Shown: piece after piece, positions 25,423 to 34,741 of the stretch
How positions within the stretch are numbered: position 1 is the stretch's first letter
Layout of the letters: the number at the start of each line of letters is the position of its first letter
Assembly (NCBI GenBank): GCA_030430675.1
Contig: JAUIKU010000013.1
Coordinates: forward strand, 1-43,559
Source of the DNA: Bacteroidia bacterium
GTDB taxonomy: Bacteria; Bacteroidota; Bacteroidia; Cytophagales; Cyclobacteriaceae
Direction of reading: 5' to 3'
DNA length: 43,559 nt
The notes under the pieces: model-generated
What the model was told of the DNA's origin: nothing
The model's input: the letters and a program-made list of their open reading frames with translations, nothing else
Databases searched by the model: none
Translations under genes and position numbers: made by a program

Positions 25423-26334
25423 ATGACCGGATTTCACCCAGTGCTGAAAGTATTTACCTTACTTTTTATTTACATCCTGACCGCTAATGCTTCCTTCAGT
25501 CAGCAGGTGAGCAGTTCCGAAGGCCTTGCCAGGATCGGGATCATTGCCGATTGCCAGTACGCGGACCAGCCCACCCGGGGAGTACGACATTACAGATTAT
25601 CACTACAGAAGCTTAACCAATGCGTGGATTCGCTCAATACATTTGAGTTGGACCATGTTTTTCATTTGGGCGATTTCATCGACCAGCACCATCAAAGTTT
25701 TGATGCAGTACTGCCCATTTTTGACAGGCTAAAAGCACCCCATACCCAGGTTCTGGGAAATCACGATTTTTCTGTGGAAGATCAGTTCAAGGAAGCAGTA
25801 CCTGAGATCATGGGACTGAAGGCCCGTTACTTTTCAATGATGGTCAAAGGATGGAAGTTCATTATCCTGGACGGGAATGATGTGAGCCTGTATGCCTGGC
25901 CCAAAAACAGTGAAAAGCACCAGCAGTCCCGCCGGATCTATGAGCAGCAGTATGCCCATCGGGAGACCTGGAATGGCGCTATTGGCAAAGCGCAAATGTC
26001 ATGGTTAAAAAAAGAATTGGAACAAGCGGAAATTGATGGCAATAAAGTCATTCTGTTGTGTCATTTTCCTGTTTTACCTGAAGAAAATCACATCCTGTGG
26101 AATGCCGGTGAGTTGGTGGATCTGGTCAGTTCCTATTCCTGTGTAAAGGCCTGGTTCAACGGCCATAATCACGCGGGAGGCTATGCTGAGCACCAGGGAA
26201 TTCACTTTGTAACTTTTCAGGGTATGGTGGACACCGAGCAAAACAGCTTTGCAACGGTCACATTAGGGCCGGATAAATTAATAATAAACGGAATTGGTCG
26301 GGAGGAAGATCGGGAGTTGGCAGTGGGGCAATAA
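25423..26334 (+). CDS. Exported ADPRibase-Mn/CDP-alcohol diphosphatase-like metallophosphoesterase
   Basis: 303 residues with a signal peptide ending in 'ANASFSQ'. Metallophosphatase motifs: 'IGIIADCQYADQ' (D43, and Q in place of the common His, as in the Mn-dependent ADP-ribose/CDP-alcohol diphosphatase group), 'FHLGDFIDQH' (D84), 'VLGNHDFS' (N113, H114), 'ILLCHFPV' and 'FNGHNHAGG'. The DxQYAD form is the best mark for that group, which splits ADP-ribose, CDP-choline and related pyrophosphates. Export suggests nucleotide or phospholipid head-group scavenging. The upstream 164 bases are shared with the divergent cyclase gene. Confidence 0.82.
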   Translation: MTGFHPVLKVFTLLFIYILTANASFSQQVSSSEGLARIGIIADCQYADQPTRGVRHYRLSLQKLNQCVDSLNTFELDHVFHLGDFIDQHHQSFDAVLPIFDRLKAPHTQVLGNHDFSVEDQFKEAVPEIMGLKARYFSMMVKGWKFIILDGNDVSLYAWPKNSEKHQQSRRIYEQQYAHRETWNGAIGKAQMSWLKKELEQAEIDGNKVILLCHFPVLPEENHILWNAGELVDLVSSYSCVKAWFNGHNHAGGYAEHQGIHFVTFQGMVDTEQNSFATVTLGPDKLIINGIGREEDRELAVGQ

Positions 26335-26430
26335 GTGATTGATGGGCGATCGATACACTTGTTGTTCTTTAATAACAGCTAGATACCAAAGCCGATTTGG
26401 ATTTCAGGAAAATTCAAGTTTAAAATGAAC

Positions 26431-27876
26431 CTATTTCCACCCTCCTCCCAGGGCCCGATATACATTTACTTTGGCCTGCAGTTGTTTCAGTCGAATTTCA
26501 ATAAGTTCCATTTTTGAGTCCAAAGCTTCTTTCTGTGTTAACAGTACTTCTGCATAATCAGCTCTTGCTGAATTAAACAGATTATTTGCTATAGCCACGG
26601 ATTCTGTAAGAATACTTACTTCTTGATATTTTGTCTGGTAGCTTCTTGAAAAGTTATCCAGCTGAGCCAATTGATTCAGTACATCCACATGAGCGTTTAG
26701 GATAGTCTGTTCATAATTATAAGCTGCCTGTATTTGTTTAGCACCGGCAGAACTATAAGCAGCTTTGATGGCATTTCGGTTGATCAACGGGGCCATAATT
26801 TCTCCTGCCAGGTTATATGCCATGGATTCCGGGCTGATCAAGAGATTAGGTGCATACGCCTGAAATCCAATTCCGGCGGTTATATCTAATGAAGGGAAGA
26901 AATTGGCTCTGGCCACCTTTATGTCCAGGTGCGCCGCTACTAAATCCATTTCGGCTTGCCTGATGTCCGGCCGGTTAACTAACAATTGAGAGGGTATCCC
27001 GGCAGATATTGAATCAACCTCAAGCATAAACAATGACCTTGAGTCTCTGGGAATAGCTTTCCGGTAACGACCGGTTAGGAAGCTAATACGATTTTCAGAC
27101 TCAATAATCCTTTGTCTTATTTCATATTGAAGATTCTGTGTATTGAGCAGTTGTGCGTTGAATCGGTATACTGCCAGCTGGGTTAGCCAGGCGGCATTCT
27201 TTTGCTGTTTTACCACATTCAGCGCGTGGGCCTGGATCTTAGCATTTCTATCTACAATCTCAAGCAAATTGTCCAATGCCAACAATTCATAGTATGACTC
27301 CGCTATTTCGGCGATCAGGTTAGTTACCATAAAATTCATGCCCTCAATGGACGAAAGGTATCTTTGCAAGGCCGCTTCTTTAGCATTCCGTAGCTTTTTC
27401 CAAATGTCAACCTCCCAACTGGCGTAGGCTCCAAACTGCAAATCAGATAAAGGTTCGGGAAACTTAACATCCGGTTCAATATCCAGATTCTCTTCCACCG
27501 CACCGTCTCTGGTAAACTCTCCAACCTTTTCTACTTCTGCTCCTGCCCCCAGAGCAACAAATGGCAAATATTCTCCTTTTCGTTCCCTAACTTCGTTCCT
27601 GCTAATTTTTATCTCCTGCAGGGTGATGTTCAACTCCTTGTTGTGTTTAAGAGCTGTATCTATTAAGGAAATCAGGGTGGTGTCTGCAAAAAATGATCTC
27701 CATTGTATATCAACCACGTTAGTGGAGTCTGATTCCGAGAAATAACGATCGGGTACAGAACGGTCTTCTGTGGCCAATTCCAAACCGGGAACACAGCCTG
27801 ACATTATTAATACCAGGGATAATATTGCTACAGCGTATGTATAAATGATCTTGATCTTCATGCTGCTATTTGTCAT
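26431..27876 (-). CDS. Outer membrane efflux protein (OMF, TolC/NodT family)
   Basis: 481 residues with a lipobox (MSGC), as in NodT-type lipoprotein channels. Two OEP repeats are visible, with the long coiled helices 'NKELNITLQEIKISRNEV' and 'LLTQKEALDSKMELIEIR', and a repeat boundary around 'LLVNRPDIRQAEMDLVAAH'. It forms the outer-membrane tunnel of the pump encoded before it. Its start overlaps the 3' end of the RND gene by 11 bases, so it is the last gene of the efflux operon. The family call is firm; the drug or metal exported is not visible. Confidence 0.93.
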   Translation of the reverse strand: MTNSSMKIKIIYTYAVAILSLVLIMSGCVPGLELATEDRSVPDRYFSESDSTNVVDIQWRSFFADTTLISLIDTALKHNKELNITLQEIKISRNEVRERKGEYLPFVALGAGAEVEKVGEFTRDGAVEENLDIEPDVKFPEPLSDLQFGAYASWEVDIWKKLRNAKEAALQRYLSSIEGMNFMVTNLIAEIAESYYELLALDNLLEIVDRNAKIQAHALNVVKQQKNAAWLTQLAVYRFNAQLLNTQNLQYEIRQRIIESENRISFLTGRYRKAIPRDSRSLFMLEVDSISAGIPSQLLVNRPDIRQAEMDLVAAHLDIKVARANFFPSLDITAGIGFQAYAPNLLISPESMAYNLAGEIMAPLINRNAIKAAYSSAGAKQIQAAYNYEQTILNAHVDVLNQLAQLDNFSRSYQTKYQEVSILTESVAIANNLFNSARADYAEVLLTQKEALDSKMELIEIRLKQLQAKVNVYRALGGGWK

Positions 27877-30800
27877 TTTTTAATCTTCTCCTTAATTGTT
27901 TCAATAAAACGTTGGCCTTTCTCAGATTTCTTTCCAGGGCGTTCCTGTTTTCATTTTTATGCACCATGGCTTCCGTTAATGGTTCATCGTATTCATCTCG
28001 AATAAATTGACGACCTTCGATCATTTTGGCCAGGATATAATATAATCCGGGTATTACTACCACCCCAAACAGGGTTCCGATAAGCATTCCACCTAATGAC
28101 GACCCTCCTATTGTTCTGTTTCCAATGGCTCCGGCACCAGTAGCCAATACAAGAGGGATCAACCCGGCGATGAAAGCAAATGATGTCATAAGGATCGGTC
28201 GGAAACGAACCCTGGCACCTTCAATAGCCGAATTAAGAATTGAGGTTCCCTGACGGTGCTTTTGAACTGCAAACTCCACAATCAATACGGCGTTTTTGCC
28301 CAGTAACCCTACCAGCATTATCATTCCAACCTGCGCATAAACATCATTGGCCAAACCCATGAGTTTTAACAAAAAGAAGGAACCGAATACTCCTATAGGT
28401 AATGATAGTATTACAGCCAGCGGTAGCACAAAGCTTTCGTATTGCGCAGCGAGCACCAGGTATACGAAAATTAGTACTATGAGAAATATGTATATGGCCT
28501 CGTTACCCCTATTGGCTTCATCATACGACAAGCCTTCCCAGGCAATGTCATATCCCTGCGGGAGCGATTCGTTTGCAACTTCGGTAATTGCTTGGACCGC
28601 GTCTCCGGTAGTATAACCAGCTCCCGGTAGTCCTCGGATAGAAGCCGAATTGTAAAGGTTGTACCGGGTAATTTCATTGGGGCCCTGTGTTTTCTTTAAT
28701 TTCATGAACGAAGAATAGGGAACCATCTGATCTTTCTCATTCTTTACGAATAGCTTTTGCAGATCGGATGGTAGTCTTCGAAATTCAGGTGATGCCTGCA
28801 CATAAACCTTAAAGAAACGACCAAACCGAATGAATCCCTGTTCATAGGTGCTCCCGATCAGAATATTGAGATTCTCCATGGCATCTCCCACTGAAACCCC
28901 CTTTTGCATTGCCACTTTGCTGTCTATCTCCAGTTGGTACTGGGGATAGTTGGCTGCATAGAAAGTGAAAAGACCGGTCAGTTCTTTTCTTTTACCCAGC
29001 GCCTCCATGAAATCCTGGTTAATCCGATCAAATTCCTGATAGTCGGTGGCGTTGGTCTTGTCAAGCAAACGCAGAGAAAACCCTCCGGATGTCCCAAATC
29101 CGGGTACTGCAGGAGGCTCAAAGAACTCGACAATGGCACCAAGTTTGCCTGATCTTATTTCCAGCTCTTCCATTATCTCATGCACAGATTGTCGACGCTC
29201 TGACCAATCTTTTAATTGGATCAAGCAGGTCCCGGCGTTGGAGCCGCGACCTTCAGTCATGATCTCGTAACCAGCCAGGGATGCCACAGATTCCACACCC
29301 TCAACTTCTTCGCATATCTCCATAAGTTGATGGGCCACCTGGTTGGTCCTTTCAAGAGTAGCACCAGGAGGGGTTTGTATAACCGCATATATGGTTCCTT
29401 GATCCTCACCTGGAACAAAACCCGCCGGTAGAAATTTATTGACACCGAATATTCCCACTCCAAATGCCACTAAAATGGCAAGGGTCACCAACCTCCGATC
29501 AACAATCCTGTTGAGCAACCCAACATACAGTCCGGTGAGATTTTCAAACCACCGGTTGAACCCGTCGAGCAACCAATTAATCGGTGATCTTTGCCTGGGT
29601 TTGCCATGGTTATTTTTAAGCAGTATGGCGCAAAGTACCGGTGTAAGCGTAAGCGCCACCAGTCCTGAAATAACAATAGAACTGGCCATAGTTATTGAAA
29701 ACTGTCTATAGAACACCCCCACCGGTCCAGATAAGAAGGCAATTGGAATAAACACTGCCGTCATAACCAGTGTGATCGCTATAATAGCGCCGCTGATCTC
29801 GCCAAGTACCTCTTGAGTGGCTCTATACGGCGAAAGGCCGGGGTTTTCTTCCATTTTGGCATGGACACCCTCCACCACCACGATGGCATTGTCTACTACA
29901 ATTCCAATAGCCAATACCAGGGCAAACAATGTTATCAGGTTAATGGATAATCCAAACATTTGCATGACAAAGAACGAGCCAATCAATGATACAGGAACCG
30001 CCAATATGGGAATGAGTGTAGAGCGCCAGTCACCCAGAAAAATAAAAACCACTAGAGCCACCAGGATAAATGCGTCACGAAGTGTATGGGTAACCTGCTC
30101 AATGGAGGCATCCAGAAAACGGGACACGTCATAACTGAACTTATAATCCATGCCTGGTGGAAAATCACTTTTCATTTCTTCAAGTGCGGACTTTACCCCT
30201 GCAATCACTTCGCTGGCATTGCTCCCGATATTTTGCTTTAATTCGATAGCTGCAGAAGGATATCCATCCAGGGTGGAATAAATATCATAGAATTCTGTTC
30301 CCAGGTTGACTTTGGCAATATCCTTTAACCGGAGAATCTGGCCCTCGTCGTTGGCCCGGATTATAATATCCTGGTATTGCTCTGGTGTATTATATCTGCC
30401 CGGATAGACAAGTACGTATTCCAAAGATTGTGCGGATATACCAGTGCTTTGTCCCAACCTGCCTGGCCTGGCAATAATGCTTTGGTCCATCATGGCCTCC
30501 ATTACCTCCTCGGCAGAAACGTTATAAGCACGCATGCGGTCTGGGTTCAACCATACCCGCATAGCATATATCCGGCTACCCAGAATCTTTGCCCGGGCAA
30601 TCCCTTCGATCCTCTGTATTTCCGGTATTATTTTGGTGTATGCATAATTGTATAGGAACTTTTCATCAGCGTCCGGATCGGTACTGTATAGGTTTACCTT
30701 CATCAACATACTGGGCTGGATTGGAGTAATTATTACTCCTTCGCGCTGTACCAGGGGCGGGAGCAGGGGCATTACCTGGTCTACCCTGGTTTTTACCAAT

Positions 30801-31114
30801 ACTACTGCCCGATCCGGGTCTGTTCCAGGTTCAAAAACCACCCGAATAGTCCCCTCACCAGCACTGGTGGCATCAGAAGCAATATATCTCATGCCAGGGA
30901 CTCCGTTAATAGCAGTCTCTAGTGGAATGAGTGTTGATTTAGTAAGAACGTCTGCACTGGCACCAGGGTACGCAATGAAGATGAATACATTAGGAGGAGC
31001 AATTTCAGGAAATTGTGAAATAGGCAACTGCTTGATTGCAAGCAAACCGGTAAAGATAATAACCAGTGAAATTACGATGGAGAAAACAGGCCTATGGAGT
31101 ATCTTGCTATACAT
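27866..31114 (-). CDS. RND efflux permease (AcrB/HAE1 family)
   Basis: 1082 residues, normal for the family, with the twelve-helix plan and two large periplasmic loops. 'GIVVDNAIVVVEGV' is the proton-relay helix 4; the usual Asp-Asp pair is Asp-Asn here. 'GLLGKNAVLIVEFA' carries the helix-10 Lys. The start 'MYSKILHRPVFSIVIS' is the standard N-terminus. It pumps substrates from periplasm or inner membrane, driven by protons, with the MFP at 31144 (29-base gap) and the OMF at 26431 (overlap). The HAE1-like 'FVPGEDQGTIYAVIQTPPGA' loop favours organic substrates over metal ions, but that is inference. Confidence 0.95.
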   Translation of the reverse strand: MYSKILHRPVFSIVISLVIIFTGLLAIKQLPISQFPEIAPPNVFIFIAYPGASADVLTKSTLIPLETAINGVPGMRYIASDATSAGEGTIRVVFEPGTDPDRAVVLVKTRVDQVMPLLPPLVQREGVIITPIQPSMLMKVNLYSTDPDADEKFLYNYAYTKIIPEIQRIEGIARAKILGSRIYAMRVWLNPDRMRAYNVSAEEVMEAMMDQSIIARPGRLGQSTGISAQSLEYVLVYPGRYNTPEQYQDIIIRANDEGQILRLKDIAKVNLGTEFYDIYSTLDGYPSAAIELKQNIGSNASEVIAGVKSALEEMKSDFPPGMDYKFSYDVSRFLDASIEQVTHTLRDAFILVALVVFIFLGDWRSTLIPILAVPVSLIGSFFVMQMFGLSINLITLFALVLAIGIVVDNAIVVVEGVHAKMEENPGLSPYRATQEVLGEISGAIIAITLVMTAVFIPIAFLSGPVGVFYRQFSITMASSIVISGLVALTLTPVLCAILLKNNHGKPRQRSPINWLLDGFNRWFENLTGLYVGLLNRIVDRRLVTLAILVAFGVGIFGVNKFLPAGFVPGEDQGTIYAVIQTPPGATLERTNQVAHQLMEICEEVEGVESVASLAGYEIMTEGRGSNAGTCLIQLKDWSERRQSVHEIMEELEIRSGKLGAIVEFFEPPAVPGFGTSGGFSLRLLDKTNATDYQEFDRINQDFMEALGKRKELTGLFTFYAANYPQYQLEIDSKVAMQKGVSVGDAMENLNILIGSTYEQGFIRFGRFFKVYVQASPEFRRLPSDLQKLFVKNEKDQMVPYSSFMKLKKTQGPNEITRYNLYNSASIRGLPGAGYTTGDAVQAITEVANESLPQGYDIAWEGLSYDEANRGNEAIYIFLIVLIFVYLVLAAQYESFVLPLAVILSLPIGVFGSFFLLKLMGLANDVYAQVGMIMLVGLLGKNAVLIVEFAVQKHRQGTSILNSAIEGARVRFRPILMTSFAFIAGLIPLVLATGAGAIGNRTIGGSSLGGMLIGTLFGVVVIPGLYYILAKMIEGRQFIRDEYDEPLTEAMVHKNENRNALERNLRKANVLLKQLRRRLKNDK

Positions 31115-31143
31115 TACTGATGAATTTTTCTAGAGTGATTGTA

Positions 31144-32232
31144 TTATTCAGCATATAGTTCAAGCTTGGATAGAACCGAATCCGGAGCCAGATACTGGTA
31201 GGATATCTTATCTTCATTACTTACTTTTCGCAGGCCTTCAAGCAGGAACTTATCTTTTTCGGACAAGCCTTCCCTAACCTCGTATAGATGGGGTAATTCC
31301 TCCCCGATGGTAATTTGTCGTAGGCGAACTATATTATCCTGGTCTACCACGAATACATACTTTCTATCCAGTATTTCAAACGTGGCCTTTTGTGGGATTA
31401 GTAATGCTTGTGTCAGTGGTATGTGTATTAGTATACTACCAGTTTCTCCATGCCTTAACAGTCTGTCCGGGTTGGGAAAGGTGGCCCGGAAAGCAATGTT
31501 TCCGGTTTCGTGATTGAAGTCTGCTTCAATGGCGGTAACTTTGCCTGGATGATCAAATAACTTGTCATTTGCCATCAAAAGATTCACATCAATCAAGCTG
31601 TCTTTGCCTACTTTAGTTTTATAATCCAGATATTCGGATTCTGACACATTGAAGTACACCCACAATTGACTAATATCCGACAGCGTAGTGAGCAACTCTC
31701 CTTGTTCCAACAAACTGCCTGATCTCACATGAAGATGGTTTATCAGTCCATTAAATGGTGCCTTCATCTCTGAGAACTCCAAGTGGGCCTCCGCCAGCAT
31801 TAATTCGGCATTCGCCTTATCCAGGTCCGCCTTGGCTAAAGCCAATTCATTAAGTGAGACAATGTTGCTATCGGCAAGTGACTTGGTATTTTGGAATTCG
31901 ATTTCCGCAAACTTTGCTTCGGCTCGTGCCTTTTGCGCTTCCGCTTCGTAAATGGTGGTCATGATTTGAAAAAGGCGTTGTCCTTTCTTTACTAATTGAC
32001 CCTCATCAACGAAAATATCCTGCAGATATCCCTCTTCTAAAGCCCTTAATTCAATATGCTGTATGGCATGGATTTGACAGACATATTGGCTGGTTACTAC
32101 AGTGTCTTTCTTCAGTGGACTGGTAACCTGAAATGTGCTTTCAGATTCCTGGTGAATTCCATGGTTTTGATGACAAGTAGCATGAGTAAATAAAACAATT
32201 AGACTAAGTATTACCGTCTTCGTAAATTTCAT
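31144..32232 (-). CDS. Membrane fusion protein of RND pump (HlyD/AcrA family)
   Basis: 362 residues, lipobox-like 'THATCHQ' after the signal. Barrel-sandwich halves 'IELRALEEGYLQDIFVDEGQ' and 'MKAPFNGLINHLHVRSGS' flank a coiled hairpin ('AEAQKARAEAKFAEIEF'); the beta-barrel domain ('LSDISQLWVYFNVSE') and membrane-proximal domain follow. First gene of the three-gene pump operon. No regulator lies directly next to it: the preceding small gene is separated by a hairpin at 32356-32377. Confidence 0.93.
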   Translation of the reverse strand: MKFTKTVILSLIVLFTHATCHQNHGIHQESESTFQVTSPLKKDTVVTSQYVCQIHAIQHIELRALEEGYLQDIFVDEGQLVKKGQRLFQIMTTIYEAEAQKARAEAKFAEIEFQNTKSLADSNIVSLNELALAKADLDKANAELMLAEAHLEFSEMKAPFNGLINHLHVRSGSLLEQGELLTTLSDISQLWVYFNVSESEYLDYKTKVGKDSLIDVNLLMANDKLFDHPGKVTAIEADFNHETGNIAFRATFPNPDRLLRHGETGSILIHIPLTQALLIPQKATFEILDRKYVFVVDQDNIVRLRQITIGEELPHLYEVREGLSEKDKFLLEGLRKVSNEDKISYQYLAPDSVLSKLELYAE

Positions 32233-32355
32233 TTTACGGATTATTTAATTCGATAAGAGATTATTTTGATTTTCCTCCAGAATGTTAATCCGGAGAAAGA
32301 TGAAAGGAGCTATAAAGCTGTTGACCTGAGTGCCTGTTTAAGTCAAACACTTTTA

Positions 32356-32377
32356 AAAACCACCAGAATGTGGTTTT
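32356..32377 (-). terminator. Hairpin ending the transcript of the 32423-32812 gene
   Basis: AAAACCAC (32356-32363) pairs exactly with GTGGTTTT (32370-32377) around a 6-base loop. Read leftward the stem is followed by a T run (GGTGGTTTTTAAAA), the pattern of a rho-independent terminator, between the small gene and the efflux operon. Confidence 0.65.
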
Positions 32378-32422
32378 GCAGTCAGTTAGTAATTTAGCAA
32401 TCCAGCTCTGGCATGAGCGGTA

Positions 32423-32812
32423 TCAAAGCCGTAGTACTCCGTAAAAAAGGAATAAGGGGGTATCAGTAGGATCGATGTCAGGTCCGGTTGTAGAATTGAA
32501 CCTGAAAGAGTTCGCTTGGTGAGGCGAGTAAATCAAACACAAGACAGAACCAAAAGCAGCTTTCAAATTTTCGGCTTTTGTTTCTTCCTCTTCCTCAGAT
32601 TCTTCCCCGGGTTGGAAAGAGTCAGGGAAGGTAACGGCATTTATTGGGCCATCGGCAACAAAATGGGGAAAGGCGTCCTGATCTGAATTGAAATTGGTCT
32701 CAACCCCGGCTATTATCTTTTCACTTCCAGCGGTATCAATTCCAAATCCCAAAGGAATTAGAATTGTTGCTATCATCAAAAAGGTAATTCCAAGAATTGT
32801 CCTTTGTAACAT
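32423..32812 (-). CDS. Small secreted or anchored protein of unknown function
   Basis: 129 residues. A hydrophobic N-terminus (about 1-26) could be a signal or anchor. A strongly acidic linker (GEESEEEEETKAE) lies in the middle and a hydrophobic tail at the end (FLFYGVLRL). No family is recognised. It precedes the RND operon in the same direction but is separated by a hairpin, so co-transcription is not sure. A TAATTTTG box on its strand at 32863-32856 fits a Bacteroidota -7 element about 45 bases before the start. Orientation, box and terminator together support a real gene. Confidence 0.55.
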   Translation of the reverse strand: MLQRTILGITFLMIATILIPLGFGIDTAGSEKIIAGVETNFNSDQDAFPHFVADGPINAVTFPDSFQPGEESEEEEETKAENLKAAFGSVLCLIYSPHQANSFRFNSTTGPDIDPTDTPLFLFYGVLRL

Positions 32813-32855
32813 CAGGTTATGAAATGAAATACAGCGGCAATTTTATTGATTAATC

Positions 32856-32863
32856 CAAAATTA
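32856..32863 (-). promoter_or_regulatory. Possible -7 box before the 32812 start
   Basis: TAATTTTG on the minus strand matches TAnnTTTG. A TTG lies 14 bases further upstream, shorter than the usual 19-21 spacing, so support is modest. Confidence 0.3.
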
Positions 32864-32892
32864 TACTAGCAATTCTTCAACTTTTCCTGGTG

Positions 32893-33831
32893 TTAATTGT
32901 TTACTGATTTAATCGGCTTATCAGATGTCGACCTGGTTTTGGCAAAAAGCCAATCCAGTAGCATGGGTTCCTCAAAGGCCCTTTTAAAGGAATCCCCATG
33001 ACCTGTTCCTTCATACTCTGTGTATTTAACATTGGCACCAGCTTCTGACAACAGTCTGTACATATTTCTGGAACCCTCCACCGGATTACTTTCGTCGCTT
33101 TCCCCATGAAATATCCAGAAGGGAATATGACTGATTGTTTCTACCTGATTGGGATCTGAAAATCCCGCCATAGGGACAGCTGCTGCAAATAGATCCGGTC
33201 TTCTTGAAGTAAACTCCCAGGTCCCAAAACCACCCATGGACAAACCGATCAAGTATACCCTGTCAGGGTCAATTTGGTTTTCTTTGATGGTCTTATCAAT
33301 GAGTTCCAAAGCAGCCTGCCCTGATTCCGAGGGGTTTTCACTCATGCTATAAGAGCCATCTTTACCCAGACCTTTAAAAGGGGTTTCCGGCGTGTTTCCT
33401 TCCCATTTTGCCCATTCTTCGTTCTTGGTTTTATCCGAACACTGTGGTACCAGAATATAACATGGATATTTTTCCTGCATTTCGGGATATAATATTGAGT
33501 TTGGCCTGGTTATTATTTTAGCACCCTTATATATTTCAACGCTATTGTCTGTACCTCTATCTCCCCTCCCATGCAAAAAGACCAGGAGAGGGACCTTTTC
33601 ATTATTTGAATTTTGGGGACTGAATAACCTGTAGGGCATACTTAGCCCGTTGGACGATTGATAAGTATGTTTGACCAGGAGGCTGTCAATACGAACGACA
33701 TCCCAGTCCGCCGAACGGTAATTCTCATACGGATCGGCTGACTTGTTTTCGATGGCGGTCTCTTTCTCCTTTTTTTCGATACAGGATACCAAAAAAAGAA
33801 AAACTATAAGTAACAGGCAGGATGTTTTCAT
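32893..33831 (-). CDS. Alpha/beta-hydrolase esterase lipoprotein (phospholipase/carboxylesterase type)
   Basis: 312 residues with lipobox VSC at about residue 17. The oxyanion/HGxG region is 'LLVFLHGRGDRGTD'; the nucleophile elbow 'GLSMGGFGTW' gives Ser198; the acid is Asp246 in 'FHGESDESNP'; the base is His278 in 'EGTGHGDSF'. This is the full catalytic triad of the dienelactone-hydrolase/PHB-depolymerase-like esterases often annotated as prolyl oligopeptidase family. The enzyme would hydrolyse an ester in the periplasm or at the surface, possibly acyl groups on glycans. It stands alone, 62 bases upstream of the small gene and 238 bases from the next lipoprotein gene. The substrate is unknown. 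Confidence 0.85.
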   Translation of the reverse strand: MKTSCLLLIVFLFLVSCIEKKEKETAIENKSADPYENYRSADWDVVRIDSLLVKHTYQSSNGLSMPYRLFSPQNSNNEKVPLLVFLHGRGDRGTDNSVEIYKGAKIITRPNSILYPEMQEKYPCYILVPQCSDKTKNEEWAKWEGNTPETPFKGLGKDGSYSMSENPSESGQAALELIDKTIKENQIDPDRVYLIGLSMGGFGTWEFTSRRPDLFAAAVPMAGFSDPNQVETISHIPFWIFHGESDESNPVEGSRNMYRLLSEAGANVKYTEYEGTGHGDSFKRAFEEPMLLDWLFAKTRSTSDKPIKSVNN

Positions 33832-33972
33832 TGGATTCAGATTCTTAAATTAAGAAAAATACCCACAATACACTGAAAAGTGCGAAGCATCACCATCCCC
33901 CTATGACTGGCTACTACCTGTCAGCAGTTAAAATCTATATAAGTTCGTTTAGGATTTTTATTCCATATAGGC

Positions 33973-34003
33973 AAGAACCCAGGAGTATCTACCCTGGGTT
34001 CTT
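33973..34003 (-). terminator. Perfect 10-bp hairpin behind the 34070 gene
   Basis: AAGAACCCAG (33973-33982) and CTGGGTTCTT (33994-34003) are exact reverse complements with an 11-base loop. It lies 66 bases after the stop of the leftward lipoprotein gene at 34070 and probably ends its transcript, although no long T run follows. Confidence 0.6.
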
Positions 34004-34069
34004 ACTAATCAACTAAATCACTTATAAACACAGGTATAAGCATCAATATGAATCAGGATTCATTGGCTT

Positions 34070-34618
34070 CTAATGTTTGAGACCCACGTTACCTTGGATC
34101 TGTGTTAAATCATCATATAGTTCAATGATTCCAGAAATACTGGCCAAAAATGAATTACAGGTGTGAAATTGACTACCCTGTAACAGCAAATCCCCTTTAG
34201 CATTAATATACCTTCCCGTTCCACCCTGAATTCTGTAAGATTTACTGATTGAAAGTTGGCCATTTTGGGTAAACACAAATCCGTTATAAACGCCAAACAA
34301 TTCCTCTCCGGATTTACTCTTCATTAAGAATTCACCTTGATCTATAGTATGATATGACGAATTGCCGCCATATGATTGTATGTGGGAGCTCTCTAATATG
34401 AAATCAGAGAACAAGTTTGATTGACCATTTCCAACAAAATGCAGGTTCATAAAATTCTTATCTGCTTGTGAGATCGGCCCTCCACCAATATTATAAAGGC
34501 TGATAGAAGCATTAAATTGCTGCTGATTACCATTGAACAGCCTTCGGGGATCCACATCCTCCTGCTCACATGAAAATATCCCGAATGCCATTAATAATAG
34601 AAGTATAATCTGTTTCAT
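34070..34618 (-). CDS. Lipoprotein of unknown function, beta-barrel-like
   Basis: 182 residues with lipobox FSC (residues 15-17) followed by acidic EQEDVD, which may act as a surface-export signal in Bacteroidota. The rest is short strands with Gly and Ser ('YRIQGGTGRYINAKGDLLL', 'SGIIELYDD'). The pattern 'GGTGRYINAKG' is common in small eight-strand barrels of the allene-oxide-cyclase/dirigent type. That is a fold guess only. A leftward single gene with its own hairpin terminator. The AraC regulator gene follows upstream in the same direction (123 bases), so it may control this gene. Confidence 0.65.
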   Translation of the reverse strand: MKQIILLLLMAFGIFSCEQEDVDPRRLFNGNQQQFNASISLYNIGGGPISQADKNFMNLHFVGNGQSNLFSDFILESSHIQSYGGNSSYHTIDQGEFLMKSKSGEELFGVYNGFVFTQNGQLSISKSYRIQGGTGRYINAKGDLLLQGSQFHTCNSFLASISGIIELYDDLTQIQGNVGLKH

Positions 34619-34741
34619 AGGTCCAGGGATTTAAAAGGGGATTATCTTTTCATCCACTAGATACGGGACATAGCCTTAGTTTTGTTCCAGAAATGTTTCA
34701 AAAACTAAATGAAATGTCTCAAAGGCACCCTGGAGAAGTAT

